A stretch of 64,000 nt of DNA from Capra hircus (Eukaryota; Chordata; Mammalia; Artiodactyla; Bovidae). The stretch's first letter is position 1, and each line of letters starts with the position of its first letter. Positions 1 to 10,799 of the stretch are shown here, one piece after another. The stretch is taken from assembly GCF_001704415.2 (NCBI RefSeq), contig NC_030808.1, positions 78,956,594-79,020,593 of the forward strand. The letters run 5' to 3'. Both the position numbers and the translations under genes were made by a program. The notes below the pieces were generated by a model. It was given only the letters and a program-made list of their open reading frames with translations, was not told the DNA's origin and did no database searches.

Positions 1-92
1 ATTCTGGAGAATCCCATGGACAGAGGAGCCTGGCTACAGTCCATGGGGTCGCAAAGAGTCAGACACGACTGAGTGACTACACTACACTACTG
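1..92 (+). mobile_element. BovA-type SINE, 3' end, cut by window edge
   Basis: The sequence carries the 3' part of the BovA unit: GAATCCCATGGACAGAGGAG, then CTACAGTCCATGGGGTCGC, then GAGTCAGACACGACTGAG, with a short ACTAC-type tail. The 5' part lies outside the window. It is non-coding and mobilised by BovB machinery in ruminants (family knowledge). Confidence 0.9.
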
Positions 93-668
93 CTCCTGCT
101 AAGGGAGGGTCTTTTGCAGGCTCCCTCCACTGCTCTGCTCAGGGCACCCAGGGCATGTCCTGTGGCATTCCTGGCAGTTCAGGTTGACAGTCTGACAGTG
201 CGCCGTGATATAGTCACATCTGTCCGGGACCACACAGCTGCCAGTCTAAACACTTCCACTAGCACAGCTGTGCGAAAGGTACCCGTGAGTTCCCCGGTAA
301 TCAAGGCGGGGAGGTTGCCTTGGTGTCTTTCCATTCCTCTCAGTCTCATAGGAGATTATCCGCATCACCGTCTAGAAGCCAAGTAGCCTCTGAACAGCAC
401 AAGGATATGAATTAAACCAGAGCTTTCCTTTGCTGCTTTCCTTCCTACTTAAGAAAACGTTTCCTATTCTTAACTTTGTTTGGAAACAAGGCAGTGGGCA
501 CTTGCTTCACGTGGTGAACAGGTTAAAGTGGGCTCTGATTGTCACTTTTTCAATAGAGCTGTTCACGTTTGGAAGGGTAAAAGGGCTACGTGGGAGGTAG
601 TGAGTTCCCTCACACTGTAAATTTTTAAACAGATGACGAAAGATTTGGCAGTGGTGTGTGGAAGATTT
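93..668. other. No gene or repeat recognised
   Basis: Frames here are short (90-95 codons) with no recognisable domain. I see no repeat consensus. Confidence 0.5.
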
Positions 669-685
669 AAGAATTAGGTGCTCTC

Positions 686-1085
686 GGAATTCCCTGGTGG
701 TCCCCAGGTTAAGAATCTGCCTGCCAAAGCAGGGGAAATGGGTTCGATCACTGGTCCAGGATGATGCCACATGCTGTGGGGAAACTAAGCCCATGCATCA
801 CAACTACTGAAGCCCATGTGCTGCAGCTACTGAGCCCACATGCTGCAGCTACTGAGGCCACGTGCTAACTACTGAGCCCACGTGCTGCAGCTACTGAGCC
901 CGCATACTGCAACTACTGAGCCCAGGTGCTGCAGCTACTGAAGCCCATGTGCCTGGAGTCCATGCTTTGCATCCAGGGAAGCCGCTACAGTGGGAAGCCT
1001 GCTCACCCCAATCAGAGAAAGCCGTGAGCAGCAGCAAAGACCCAGGGCAGCCATAAATAAATAAATGAATAAAAATTAAAAGCAA
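686..1085 (+). mobile_element. CHR-type (tRNA-derived) SINE with flanking target-site duplication
   Basis: It begins GGAATTCCCTGGTGGTCC and contains the tRNA-like B-box region GGGTTCGATC, the ACTAAGCCC segment, and an A-rich AAATAAATAAATGAAT tail. An exact 17-bp target-site duplication, AAGAATTAGGTGCTCTC, flanks it at 669-685 and 1086-1102. It is longer than usual because an internal segment is tandemly expanded (see 795-952). Confidence 0.9.
795..952 (+). repeat. About 22-bp tandem expansion inside the CHR SINE
   Basis: About seven imperfect copies of a unit close to CTACTGAGCCCACGTGCTGCAG run head to tail. The normal SINE has one or two related ACTACTGAGCCC segments, so this is a local expansion by slippage or unequal exchange after or during insertion. 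Confidence 0.85.
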
Positions 1086-1204
1086 AAGAATTAGGTGCTC
1101 TCTTAAGTCTCTTTTAGCCTTATGACTGAATTATAATTATTCTTTATAATAGAAGAGACATTGTGCTATATACAATTAAGAGCCACAGATTGGGCCCTTA
1201 TAAA

Positions 1205-1535
1205 GATATTACACAAAGAAGGAGTTGATTCTGGCTGGGAGAGTGGTAGGAGGCTTCACAGAAGGAGTGTCATTTGAATCTGGCCTGGAAAAATGGCTAG
1301 AATTTGATGGGAGGAACAGCAGGAGCAAACGCATGGAACCCGTGGCAACAAGCCATGAGGCCCATCGTAGAACTAAATATAAGTAGTTTATTATCTGTGC
1401 AATGTGATGTAAAATGTGGGACATATTGCTGGCTTAGTAATTTGTTAGATGAGAAGATGGAAGATCTTGAAACCTAAGACATTTTGCATTTATTCTGAAA
1501 ACCATAGGAAGTTATCAGTTTATTTTTTGCTTGCT
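1205..1535 (-). mobile_element. L2 LINE 3'-region fragment
   Basis: The + strand reads as the complement of the L2 3' region: a GTCATTTGAATCTGGCCTGG segment, a CAGGAGCAAACGCATGGA segment and a TTTATTCTGAAAACCATAGG segment occur in L2 minus-strand order. It is heavily diverged. No open frame is retained. Confidence 0.6.
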
Positions 1536-1563
1536 TGCTCTTTAAGCAACAGCGAAATTTTGG

Positions 1564-1790
1564 GGGCTTACCCAGTGTTCAGTGGTAAAGAATCCGCCTA
1601 TAATGTAGGAGACACAAGCGACTTGGGTTTGACCCCTGGGTCGGGAAGATCCTCCTGAGGAGAGCATAGCAAACCACAGCAGTATTCTTGCCTGGAGATC
1701 CCATGGACAGAGGAGCCTGGAGTGCTACAGTCCATAGGGTTGCAAAAGTTGGACACAAATGAATTAACTGAGCATGCATGCACACAAACA
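1564..1790 (+). mobile_element. Bov-tA / BOV-A2-type SINE
   Basis: A tRNA-derived head (GTGGTAAAGAATCCGCCT) is followed by the BovA body (CTTGCCTGGAGATCCCATGG, CTACAGTCCATAGGGTTGC) and the tail GTTGGACACAAATGA. The body is diverged, including AACCACAGCAG in place of the usual AACCCACTCCAG, which suggests an older copy. Confidence 0.88.
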
Positions 1791-1839
1791 CAATAAAATA
1801 GTCATTAATGCTGTTCACTGAGTATTTCTGGGTCCACAC

Positions 1840-2205
1840 CTTCTAGACACATGGTAGAGCTGTACTTCCCAGGCTGTTGTGGATGGGGCCATGAGATCAG
1901 TTCTACCCAGTGAGCTATGAGAGAAGATGCCCTTTGCCACCTCTAGGGAGATATGGATCTATCAGTGTGTAACCCTCTGGAGCTCTCTCTTCTCTCTTCC
2001 GCAGCCTGCAGTGTTTTACATAGCGGCTGGTTCATCGACCTGGGTCTCAAAGTGGGGATAATAATGACATAGAGCTGAATCCTCAGCTGCCAAAGATGGG
2101 CCTGCAGTGAGAGTTAGAAATAAGCCTTCATCATTTCAAGTCACTGTAATGTTGGCTGTGTCTGTTACTGTGGCAGAGCCTAACCTATCCTAACTGATGC
2201 AGGTA
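1840..2205 (+). mobile_element. MLT1-like (MaLR) LTR, diverged
   Basis: The right end resembles the 3' terminus of MaLR LTRs: a stretch ending in TTACTGTGGCAGAGCCTAAC and CCTATCCTAACTGATGC, preceded by an AATAAGCC segment. The left two thirds are poorly conserved. Assignment is by the end pattern only. Confidence 0.4.
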
Positions 2206-2254
2206 ACAAGGTCAGGGCTGTACTTCAGGGCTTTTCTATATGCAAGCTAAATTA

Positions 2255-2430
2255 TCTTTAGGAGAGACTGGAAAGAGGGAGAAGAGTTAGGAGAGAGGGT
2301 AGTAGGCCAACCATGAGATAATGAACCTATGAGGAGGGCAGTGGGCTGGCTGATGGAGTGGAAGCTATAGACATGATGACTTTCAAAGGTGACTCTGAAA
2401 ATGGAGTGGGCGCTGGACCTGGCAAACAAT
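2255..2430 (-). mobile_element. Possible L2 fragment
   Basis: A purine-rich stretch (GGAGAGAGGGTAGTAGGCC, GGCTGATGGAGTGGAAGC) resembles the complement of the upstream part of the L2 3' region. Similarity is weak and it could be unrelated. Confidence 0.3.
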
Positions 2431-2439
2431 TAGGTTGAC

Positions 2440-3080
2440 CTGCAGGCAGATTTTTGACTATGTTCAGCATCCCACTCTGGTCCAACTAACAGGATTCCCT
2501 AAAAATATCCCTGGGAACTCATTGTTTTGCCCAGACAATTAATTCGTTGGCACCAGAGGCTACCCCTCCCCCAGCAGGAGGAACCGCACGCACAGTCAGC
2601 TTCCAATCAGATCTGGAAGGATTCTTCTTCTGGATAGGAGGTGCTGCCTCTGAGCCCAGTTTCCTATGATCCTCAAGGTTTGCAGGTGCTACAGAGTTAA
2701 ATTTCTTAGGAAACTCATGTAAACACTGAAACTCACTGGCGTATAAAAGCCTGACAGCCTGGCATCCATACAGTCCACAGTTGCCCTCCATGCCCCCAAG
2801 TATGCTCTCAGGCACGATCTTTAAAAGGGACTGTGCAGCCATGGCAAATCGAGCTGGGTGTCCTGGCTCTGGTGTGCCTCTCCACGGAAAAGTAAGAGAC
2901 TGGTCCACATGCCTTCCACTGCTGACCTGTGCTTTGTAAGTTTTCCTAATGAACTCTGTTGTGAGAACAATCCATATCCTGCTAAGAGCCCTGTTGCATG
3001 CTGCAAAACAGGTGTGCCAACAAAGGGGCTTAGCACAGCCACCACAGATACTGATTTCCTGCGTCACTCCAGAGGAGAGT
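2440..3080 (+). mobile_element. Candidate solo endogenous-retrovirus LTR
   Basis: The block has an LTR-like order: a pyrimidine-rich U3-like part, a TATAAAAG box at 2742-2749, then about 200 bp later CTTTGTAAGTTTTCCTAATG, resembling a decayed AATAAA polyadenylation region followed by an ACTCTGTTGTGAGAAC segment. A 182-codon minus-strand frame (2519-3067) crosses it but has no recognisable domain. I see no clear terminal TG...CA or target duplication, so it could be unique sequence. Confidence 0.4.
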
Positions 3081-6049
3081 GATGGAAGAGCAGGCGTGCT
3101 GATGGCTCTTCCAGGGTATCCTCTTGGCCTGGAAGGCTTTCAAGCAGAAAGATAGAGAACACTCCAAATCAGAGCGAAACACAGTGCCTAACATGAAATA
3201 ACAGTCCTCCAAGATGCATATATATTCCCTTCTACCATGGTAAAGATTATTTGATTGAATTCAGCAAATCACCATTTTTTTTTTTTTTTTTTGAGAACAG
3301 AGTTCATATTGTTCAAACTGGTTAGCCCGCACATGTTTCAATTCCATCACAGAGCTCCTTGAGGAATCCTACAAGGATCACGAGGCATGGACAGCTTCCC
3401 CATGAATTGGTTTCTTGGGGCCCAGGGTATGTTTCCTGGATGATGCTTTAGTGGTAAGTAGAGCCCCAGCCCATCTCCCTACAGTCTCTGGGCCCCATCA
3501 TATAACTGAAGCATGATATGTTTGTGTTAAAAATAGTAAAACCCATTCTAGTAATTTAAAATCTAGTGTGGTGTGTTTGTTTGAGTTTTTAGGTGGCTCA
3601 TTGGTACAGAATGAAAACAGAAGGTAAGGGTAGTGACAGAACTTGTGTAGAATCACTATAGTAATTTCTAGGCATCTCCAAGGACTTTAAGGGGCTGATG
3701 AAAAAGATTTCTTGTAATGCTCATTGCGCTACAAAATGCAAGGATCCCTTTGCCTTTCACTCAGGGTGTCATCAGCACAGACTGTGCTGAGGTCTGTCAG
3801 TCTGAGAGAGTGGTTTAGGGCTCATGCCAGAGTTGTTGAAGAGGAAAGAGGGCAGAAGAGAGATTTTCCAGTGGTGAACAGGAGACAGCTGGAGAAGAGA
3901 TAGGAGAAAGCCAGGGAGGCTGCAAGAGCCAAAGAGAAATGGCTGGGGGGTGGGGGGGTGGTGTTACCTCAGCAGGAGGTGGTGAATGTGGGGGAAGAGG
4001 GGCTGTGTGGTACCAGCAAGATTCCCTGAGAAAGAAGAGCCTGGTGGGAAAGCCAGCTTCCGTGCCAGCCAGTGTGGTTTCTGCCGGTGGGTGGGACGAA
4101 CCAGAAGCCTCGTGTGTGGGATACGCCCCAGGTGGCACGTGTGAGTGAGGTTGTACCAAATGGAGTGTGTTTCTTCATGAGCACAGCGACAGCATGGCAC
4201 AAGACGCTCCAAATCGGGACCCTTCAGTTCTTACCCTGATTTTTACTTTAACTCACTGCATGAAAAATGGGCGCCTTTGAGGTGTCCGACCAGGTGATGG
4301 GTATGGAGGGTCAAGGGTGATCCTGATGAGGAAGTGACTGCTGCACCTGCTGGGGCCCGTGGTTGTCTCACTCATCCTCTTGAGAGAGTGTGGTTCATGT
4401 CTCTGGGCGAATGGGCTTTCTGATACTGAATTCAGGGTTGTGTTGATTGACCCATCTTGCCACCAGCAGTGCTGGACAAGAGTGGCCTCCTACAAGCCCA
4501 AGGCCTTGGTTGCCATGTTTACACTGGGAAGAGCGATCGAGAACATATACTCTGAGGGCAGACTGGAAAGAGAGAGAATTGGAAAAATGCACAGGCCATG
4601 ACCCCACTTCCAATGGTCCATCTGACAAGTCACTCTTCTCCCCCAGGGAGGGGTGCTGGGGGTCAGGGTATCCCACCTTTGTAGCTCCCTTCCCAACCCT
4701 GAAGGAGCCATCAGAATGGAGAGGAGGGAAAAGGTTTCCCCTTTTGACAGACACATGGTAGGAAAATTAATTCTAGCTTACAACTGTCTTTTTAATTCCC
4801 ATGAGGAAATTAGAGGAAAATAGTCCTCTAAACTGGAGAGGAAGTGAGAGGAAAATGGTACCCAAAATATATATGGTGACATATACACCTCCATCTCAAC
4901 ACCTTCTAGTAGGAAAGAAATAATGAAACATTCATCAAAAGACTGCTGAAATTTATACCTGGTTTCTAATCATTAGAAAAAGATATAAATGACATTTACT
5001 AATTTCATTTAAAATGTAATAGCTTACCTTATTTGCATTTCCAGTGGTTTTTTCTTTTTCTTTTGCATATTATAAAGCTGAGCCACAAAGTTCCTCTAAA
5101 CTCAAGTAGGTTGGAGCCTTGGCGTGATCAATAAAAAAAACTTGGCCACAAGTGTCCTCAAGCTACTGGAGCATAAACCTGAACGGGTATTGTGTCAGTT
5201 GCAATTTGCTCTCATTTATCCATAAGCATCCTCTCCAACTAAATATAAGTGAGTATGAAGAGCAGTTGCAGATATAGACAGGCGTCAGTGTCTCTAAAAT
5301 TATTAAGAATCACTGACCTGTGAAATATCAGTATTCAAAAGTTCTGATTTCTCCCGTGAGGTACTTTTCATATCTTATTTTGATAGCTGAATGCAAATGA
5401 GCGTGAGTAAACCCTTCTTCACCTGGGTTCTTTGCATGATGGTGCAACTGTGTCTGTTTATTACAGACAATTAACAAATACATATCCCAGATTAGATTTA
5501 TACAAATCAACTATTAGGTGAGTTACCAAAAAATATATTTGAAGGTGAAAACAAGCCTATCTTTAATTATAGCTCTGTTGATTCTTGGCTTTCTATAATT
5601 ATTATGATTTGCAACAGTGCATGGGTCTGTTCACTGCTAACAACTCCAAACCAAGAATGGAGAGTTTGAGTCCAGGCTTTACCAGTTACTCAGGCTTGGA
5701 TCTGGGGCAGTCATGTCCTCTGTCCGATCTTGGTAAAACAGGAATAAGCATCCTTTTGGCGCCTATCTTACGGGCTTGCTCAGCGGCTTAGACAACGGGA
5801 TAGATGTGATAGCTCACGATGAGATTACCCAAACATGGAAGGAGGAGCGTGACTCTGCTTAGAAGAGCCCTAGCAAACCGGGGACACATCTGCTTGTGTC
5901 CTATGAGATGCACAGACACAGAGAGCTCTTCGGAAAAAATGACTTTCGCTGTTGTTGCTTTCGTCATTTTCATCATTTAGCAGCCATGACCAGATGTGAT
6001 AGTAATCCCACCTCTCCCTCTTGGGTGCCTCATACATCTTGCATAGATT
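3081..6049. other. Long stretch with no gene or clear repeat
   Basis: It contains a run of 18 T at 3275-3292 and a G-rich patch at 3940-3962. Frames of 114-119 codons at 3815-4159 and 4395-4754 (minus) carry no recognisable domain. Ancient repeats too decayed to read by eye are possible. Confidence 0.45.
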
Positions 6050-6300
6050 GAATTTGATGAGCACTGATGAAGAGCCTTCTGTGTACCAGGGACTGTTGTA
6101 GGGGATGCAGAGTTGGGTAGGAAGCCCTTCTCATCACACCCAGTGATTCTAATGGAAGACAGAGGTGCGGACAGGCTTTTGTGGCAGCACAATCTCTTTG
6201 TTGAAGGGAGTTTCATTCCCATGGGTGTGGGTTGGAGGAGTGCTCATCAGAAAAGTGGGATTTCAGCAGATCCTTCAAGGGCCTGATACAAGTGTCTGCT
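6050..6300 (-). mobile_element. L2 LINE 3'-end fragment
   Basis: GTGTACCAGGGACTGTTGTA, GGGATGCAGAGTTGGG and, further on, a GGGATTTCAGCAGATCCTTC segment match the order of the L2 3' end read on the minus strand. Confidence 0.5.
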
Positions 6301-7130
6301 AGATAGCTTCCTGAAGAATGGACCAAAAAAAAAAAAAATGACTTTTAGCAGTCAGGCTGGTTGATTCCATCCCTGTGTGACAGACTTGCTGTGGTCTTCT
6401 TTCCTCTTCGTCATGGCTGATTGGCCAGGGTTAGCAGAGGACCAGTGCAGAGTGAGCACTCAGCAAATATCATGGAAGGAGTTACTGAGCAAAGTCATGC
6501 TGGGTTTTTGGAATGCAGTTGCCTGTTTCCTATGCTAAAGGGAGGGAGTGTACCTTGTTCCAAGACCTTGACCACCAGGCTACTTTCCTTCTCTCATCAG
6601 GGCACTGGAGAGGCACAACCGATCTGTGTTACAGGTTGCTGAACTGTTTGCTGCTTGGGAGGTCAGTGAAATCAACTGCTAAGTAGCAAGAATAAAGGCT
6701 TTTTCTAGAAGCATGCTGGGGATGATAATGACTATCATATGAGATTTAGGATGGGGAGTGAGTCATGTAGAGCAGCCGTCACTATTTTATACATGAGGAC
6801 CAGTCTGAACACTAATACCAAAACAAAAGAAAAAGGTGATTAACAAAGGTTATTATCTATTGTGTTGAGGAACTCTTCCTAGGGCACTTTAGGAAATGAC
6901 TGATGTTTAATCTGTAATTATTGGTGGAATGCTATGGGTTGAGAAAAACAAAGCTGATTGGCCCAAATGCTTAGCACAGAAAGCTCACTGGGGAATAGCA
7001 GAGGAGGGGCTGGCCAGCCTTTGAGTTATTGCCGTGCAGTTATCAAGTAGTGCTCCCTGTTTTAGCAGAGATCATGTCTGAGAAGCAGGCAGGGGCTTGC
7101 TGGCACAATGATAGAACTTTGGGGAAAGTC
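6301..7130. other. No gene or clear repeat
   Basis: A run of 13-14 A lies near 6325. No frame longer than 73 codons starts here except one running into the following SINE. Confidence 0.45.
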
Positions 7131-7142
7131 TCTGAAAGGTGC

Positions 7143-7327
7143 TTCCCTAGTAGCTCAGATGATAAAGAATCCGCCTGCCAATGCAGAAGCCTCCAGTTCG
7201 ATCCCTGGGTTGGGAAGATCCCCTGGAGAAGGGAATGGCTACCCACTCCAGTATTCTTGCCTGGCGAATCCCATGGAGAGAAGAGCCTGGCGGGGTACAG
7301 CTCATGGGATCACAGACGCCTTTCACT
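7143..7327 (+). mobile_element. Bov-tA SINE with exact target-site duplication
   Basis: Head TTCCCTAGTAGCTCAGATGA, B-box-like CCAGTTCGATCCCTGGG and BovA body are present; the 3' end is short (GGATCACAGACGCC), lacking the usual GTCGGACACGACTGA. A 12-bp duplication, TCTGAAAGGTGC, flanks it at 7131-7142 and 7328-7339. The ORFs of 109, 74 and 70 codons in this interval are artefacts of the SINE. Confidence 0.95.
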
Positions 7328-7339
7328 TCTGAAAGGTGC

Positions 7340-7960
7340 AGACAGCAGCCAAGAGTAGCCTGGGCCTATGTCCTCACCCACCTGTGGGACTGATTTTGTC
7401 TGTTTGGGCTGTAAGTGGCTGCAAGTCTCCCTTGCATAAAGTGTGATGGATTTGTTTTGTCCTGCTTTGCTGTTGCCCTCAGGTTATGGAAGTTCAAAGT
7501 AGTGGGGGAAAAGAGAGTAAAGCCTCTCTCTGGCTGAGAAGCTGGGCCTCAGACTATGAGGAAACTGCCATTCTGGAAACAGCTGTCATGCCTGGTGGCC
7601 ATCTCTCTCTTGTGTGGAGCTCCCTCAAGTCACTCTGGCATCCGTGTGCCTCAGCTTGTCCTCCGTCCTAGCACTACTTCTTGCTGTGGCCACTGACCTC
7701 TTTGCTCTATGCTTCTCTTATCTCATGGCTTCTCCTGTCTGATCTCACCCCAAGGTCTCTGAGAGTTTTCATTTCTGCACCCACTTGTCCCCACTTAACC
7801 ACTGTTAGGAGAGAAGCTACGCAGCTCAGAGGATCTCTTTATCAGGACTGGCTTCATGGGTGCTCATGCTCTGCATTTCCACAGCACCTTGCACTCTGAA
7901 GACACCAGCACTGGATTTAGTTTCCTCCCCTGGAAAGACTCGCAGCAGTGTGACACCTCC
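7340..7960. other. No gene recognised; possible decayed L2
   Basis: Pyrimidine-rich sequence from about 7600 onward could be the upstream part of the L2 copy that is clear at 7961-8125, but similarity is too weak to claim. Confidence 0.35.
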
Positions 7961-8125
7961 ACTTTACATTGTACTGTCTTTATCTGCTTGTGTGTCTGTC
8001 TTGTCTCAAAACCTCTTGGTTCCTTGAGAGCCAGAGGAGCTTTATTTTTTTCATTTCTGTGTACCTGGCATCTATCTAAGTATTCAGCATCTACTAGGTG
8101 CTCATTAAATATCTTTGGAATGAAA
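7961..8125 (+). mobile_element. L2 LINE 3' end
   Basis: GTTCCTTGAGAGCCAGAGG, TGTGTACCTGGCATCTATC, CTACTAGGTGCTCATTAAAT and ATCTTTGGAATGAA follow the canonical order of the L2 3' terminus. Confidence 0.75.
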
Positions 8126-8554
8126 ACAAGGGCTCATAGTTGGTGGGCGGCACAGGGATAATAACCAAAGTCTCCCATCTCTCCACCTCGGGCTTACACA
8201 ACTGCACCAAATAGGCAAATGGATTTTCAGCTGATGGCAGTTTTGGAGACGTTCTTTTTTTCTTTTTCGTCTTTTGTGAAGTGGGTTCCTAAGACAGCAA
8301 AATTCCACCACTCTTCCCTGAAAGGCAGATCGTGTTCAGCTAAGCTTCGTATTTCCCACTGCACAGACACTGCTAACAGGGAGACTCAGGCTCAGAAGTT
8401 CCCAAAATGGTTTAGCATGGACCCTGCTTGGCATAGTGGCAAGCAACAGATGTGGGCAAAGAAGAAAGCACAAAGAACATTGCTATTCAGGAAGCTGAGA
8501 GGAAAAGGAAGTTTGTGGAATGCAGAGAGCTCTCCTTGTTTTCTCTCTCCAGGT

Positions 8555-9035
8555 TTCTTGGTTCCTGCCCCAGTTCTGTTATTTAACACTGTGTGACCTA
8601 GAGCAGGTCACTTAATCTTGATGAAATTCATCAGTAAATTTTGCTACTTCATGGACTATACAGTCCATGGAATTCTCCAGGCCAGAATACTGGAGTGGGT
8701 AGCCTTTCCATTCTCCAGGGGATCTTCTGAACCCAGAAATTGAACCCAGGTCTCCTGCATTGCAGGCGGATTCTTTAACAGCTGAGCCACCAGGGAAGCC
8801 CAAGAATACTGGAGCGGGTAGCCTATCCCTTCTCCAGTGGATCTTCTCATCCCAGGAATTGAGCTGGGGTCTCCTGCAATGCAGGCGGATTCTTTACCAA
8901 CTGAGCTATCAGAGAAGCCCATAAATAAGATAGTGACATCTCAATTGCACATCTTATGATGTCTTAATAGGCTCAAATGAAAGTGTTTATGAAAAGGCTT
9001 CATAAAATTTGTAAAGCATGTTGCTCATATCATAC
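8555..9035 (+). mobile_element. MIR SINE, split by a Bov-tA dimer
   Basis: The left piece has CACTGTGTGACCTAGAGCAG and GTCACTTAATCT, the conserved MIR core. After the inserted element (8630-8920) the sequence resumes with an AAGATAGTGACATCTCAATT segment and GGCTCAAATGAAAGTGTTTA, matching the MIR 3' half. The order shows that a young SINE interrupts an old one. Confidence 0.6.
8630..8920 (-). mobile_element. Dimeric Bov-tA SINE
   Basis: Two tRNA-derived/BovA units lie in tandem on the minus strand. Each ends on the + strand with a complement of the head (GCTGAGCCACCAGGGAAGCC near 8800, GCTATCAGAGAAGCCC near 8915) preceded by ACTGGAGTGGGTAGCC or ACTGGAGCGGGTAGCC. This is a known tandem form; the copy at 17472-17795 has the same architecture in the opposite orientation. 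Confidence 0.9.
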
Positions 9036-9092
9036 TGCTATTCCATGTAATAACATGTCTGTTGTTCCCAGACATACTTACTATACATGTGG

Positions 9093-9158
9093 CTTTCCAT
9101 GAAACTTCTTCACTGAATTTTGATGTCTTTCCATGAAGCTCCTTCACTGAAATTTGAC
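9093..9158. repeat. 34-bp direct duplication
   Basis: CTTTCCATGAAACTTCTTCA with CTGAATTTTGA is followed 34 bp on by CTTTCCATGAAGCTCCTTCA with CTGAAATTTGA. The two copies differ at a few sites. No repeat family was recognised. Confidence 0.85.
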
Positions 9159-9799
9159 TAGATTTATGATTCTAACTAAACATTTGTTCCTAAGGTAAAG
9201 AGATTTGTGGCAGTTACGAAAAATCCAGAAGTGCCTTTATTCACATGTAATATAAATGGCAGGCAGGCTTGTTGTTGCTGTTTCTGGGGAGGGCAAACGT
9301 TAGCAACTTTGGTCCTTACACCTTGCAGAAGTTGTCTGCTGCTCTGACTTCCCCTCTATCAATCCCACTTCAAATAAAGTCAAAACGTATTTACCTATGA
9401 CCTTGTAGTATGTACCAGCATAAGGGATAATGTAAGATGTCCTGTCTGAAGTCTTAAGAGAAAAACCAGAAGACAATAAGAATAATTATAACCCAAGGTA
9501 GACAATAAAAGAGGTAACCTAAATGGTCTTTGACAGCTTTGAAGAGAAGAAATGACATCCCACTGGAAGGCTGAGGAATGATTCATGGAGTCTATCTCTG
9601 AATCTTGTGGTTCTTGGACCCAGTTCCTTTGATAAAAAAAAAAAAAAAAAACCCTCCAAGGTTCTTACAGAGCTTGCGAACCTGTAGAGAGAAGGCATCT
9701 GTAGGAATCTTTGTTTCTCTGAGCCTGGGAATAGCACTGTAACACTGTCTCACTCTCTGTCTGTGAGGCCCAGAGCTCTGCAGAGCTGAAGTCTGAAAT
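9159..9799. other. No gene or clear repeat
   Basis: A run of about 18 A lies near 9634-9651. Minus-strand frames of 63-107 codons here have no recognisable domain and include low-complexity phenylalanine from the A run. Confidence 0.45.
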
Positions 9800-9950
9800 G
9801 GTTGTCCTCCTAGAATCTTGATTGGGTTGCCTCTAAGCAAGCCCCTTGGCCTGTCAGTTTTCTCATCTGGAAAATGGACATAATAACACTTAACTTCAAA
9901 GCAATTTTGCAACACTTAATTAATGTTTGCAAAACTTTCTGAGATCTACA
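9800..9950 (+). mobile_element. MIR SINE fragment
   Basis: CAGTTTTCTCATCTGGAAAA then TGGACATAATAACACTTAAC is the standard MIR core and 3' half, followed by an AATTAATGTTTGCAAAAC end. Confidence 0.75.
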
Positions 9951-10604
9951 GATGAAAGACCTTGGAAAAGAATACAGCATGATTATTATATGAGAATTAA
10001 TCCCTTCACCAGCCTTTGGGAGTTCTCTGTTCAATCTGTACCTTCTTTGGGGGTCACTGGTCTGCATTTCCAGGTGCAAAACATTCTTACAAGAAGAAAC
10101 AAGTGGTTCTTGATTTCCTGGTCACCCCTGGGACTTTCTCAGTTCAACATCATCCCTAGACTATCACCTTCTCTCTTCTTTCTTCCTACTCTTGAGGCAA
10201 AGGCCTTACTCTTTCACACCTAGGCAGCGGTCAGCCTGGTCTCACCCTTGAGCATGGTGTGGGTGAGAAGAAGCTGATCCATTAATAAGTTTGTTAACTT
10301 CAAAGACTTGGTATTTTCTGCTTTTTGAGCTACCGAGAAAACGTTATGCCCAATCTTAGAATCAATGAGAGCTTCTGAGCCCATTGGAAAACATACCTCT
10401 CTTATACAGAATCTGATATTTTTCATCTCTTCATCCTGAAACTGAGATGAATGTTCTTGGCCTATGATCCCATAGTGAGAAGAATGAGCTCCCAAATGAA
10501 GTCTGGTGATTTCCTTTGATTTTATCATTGATTTGCTTTTCTCAGCCTTGCCTTTCTTTAGATTTCTCAACATAAAGTGAGTGTAATAATTCATCTTAAA
10601 AATT
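9951..10604. other. No gene recognised
   Basis: A 124-codon minus frame at 10220-10594 is the longest open frame. It has no domain that I recognise, no CpG-rich start and no clear splice context, so I treat it as chance. Confidence 0.4.
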
Positions 10605-10680
10605 TGCCCTGAGGGGTTAATGAGATTGTGTAATTGAAAGCACTTTGTAAAATTCTAAAGGATGTGTAGACACTCACAAG
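10605..10680 (+). mobile_element. MIR 3'-half fragment
   Basis: GGGGTTAATGAGATTGTGTA followed by GAAAGCACTTTGTAAA resembles the MIR TTAAATGAG...AAAGCGCTTAG region. Confidence 0.5.
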
Positions 10681-10799
10681 TGGAATAGAGCATTAACTGA
10701 TTTGTAATGCAGAAATCAATGGATACGGTCAACACTTACAGAAGTGGATCTGGCATAGAACATAAAGTCATTAAAATCATCCCCACTCTTCCTGAGTTT

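Noticed and set aside
2519..3067. 182-codon minus-strand frame as a gene
   Set aside because: No recognisable domain, no splice or promoter context, and it overlaps a candidate LTR; length is within chance for this window.
3940..3962. G-quadruplex at a G-rich patch
   Set aside because: Long G runs but too few separated runs to satisfy the four-run rule without splitting a run; likewise 22234-22260.
7139..7393. Overlapping 109-, 74- and 70-codon frames as a small gene
   Set aside because: All fall in a Bov-tA SINE; the same peptides recur wherever that SINE is read.
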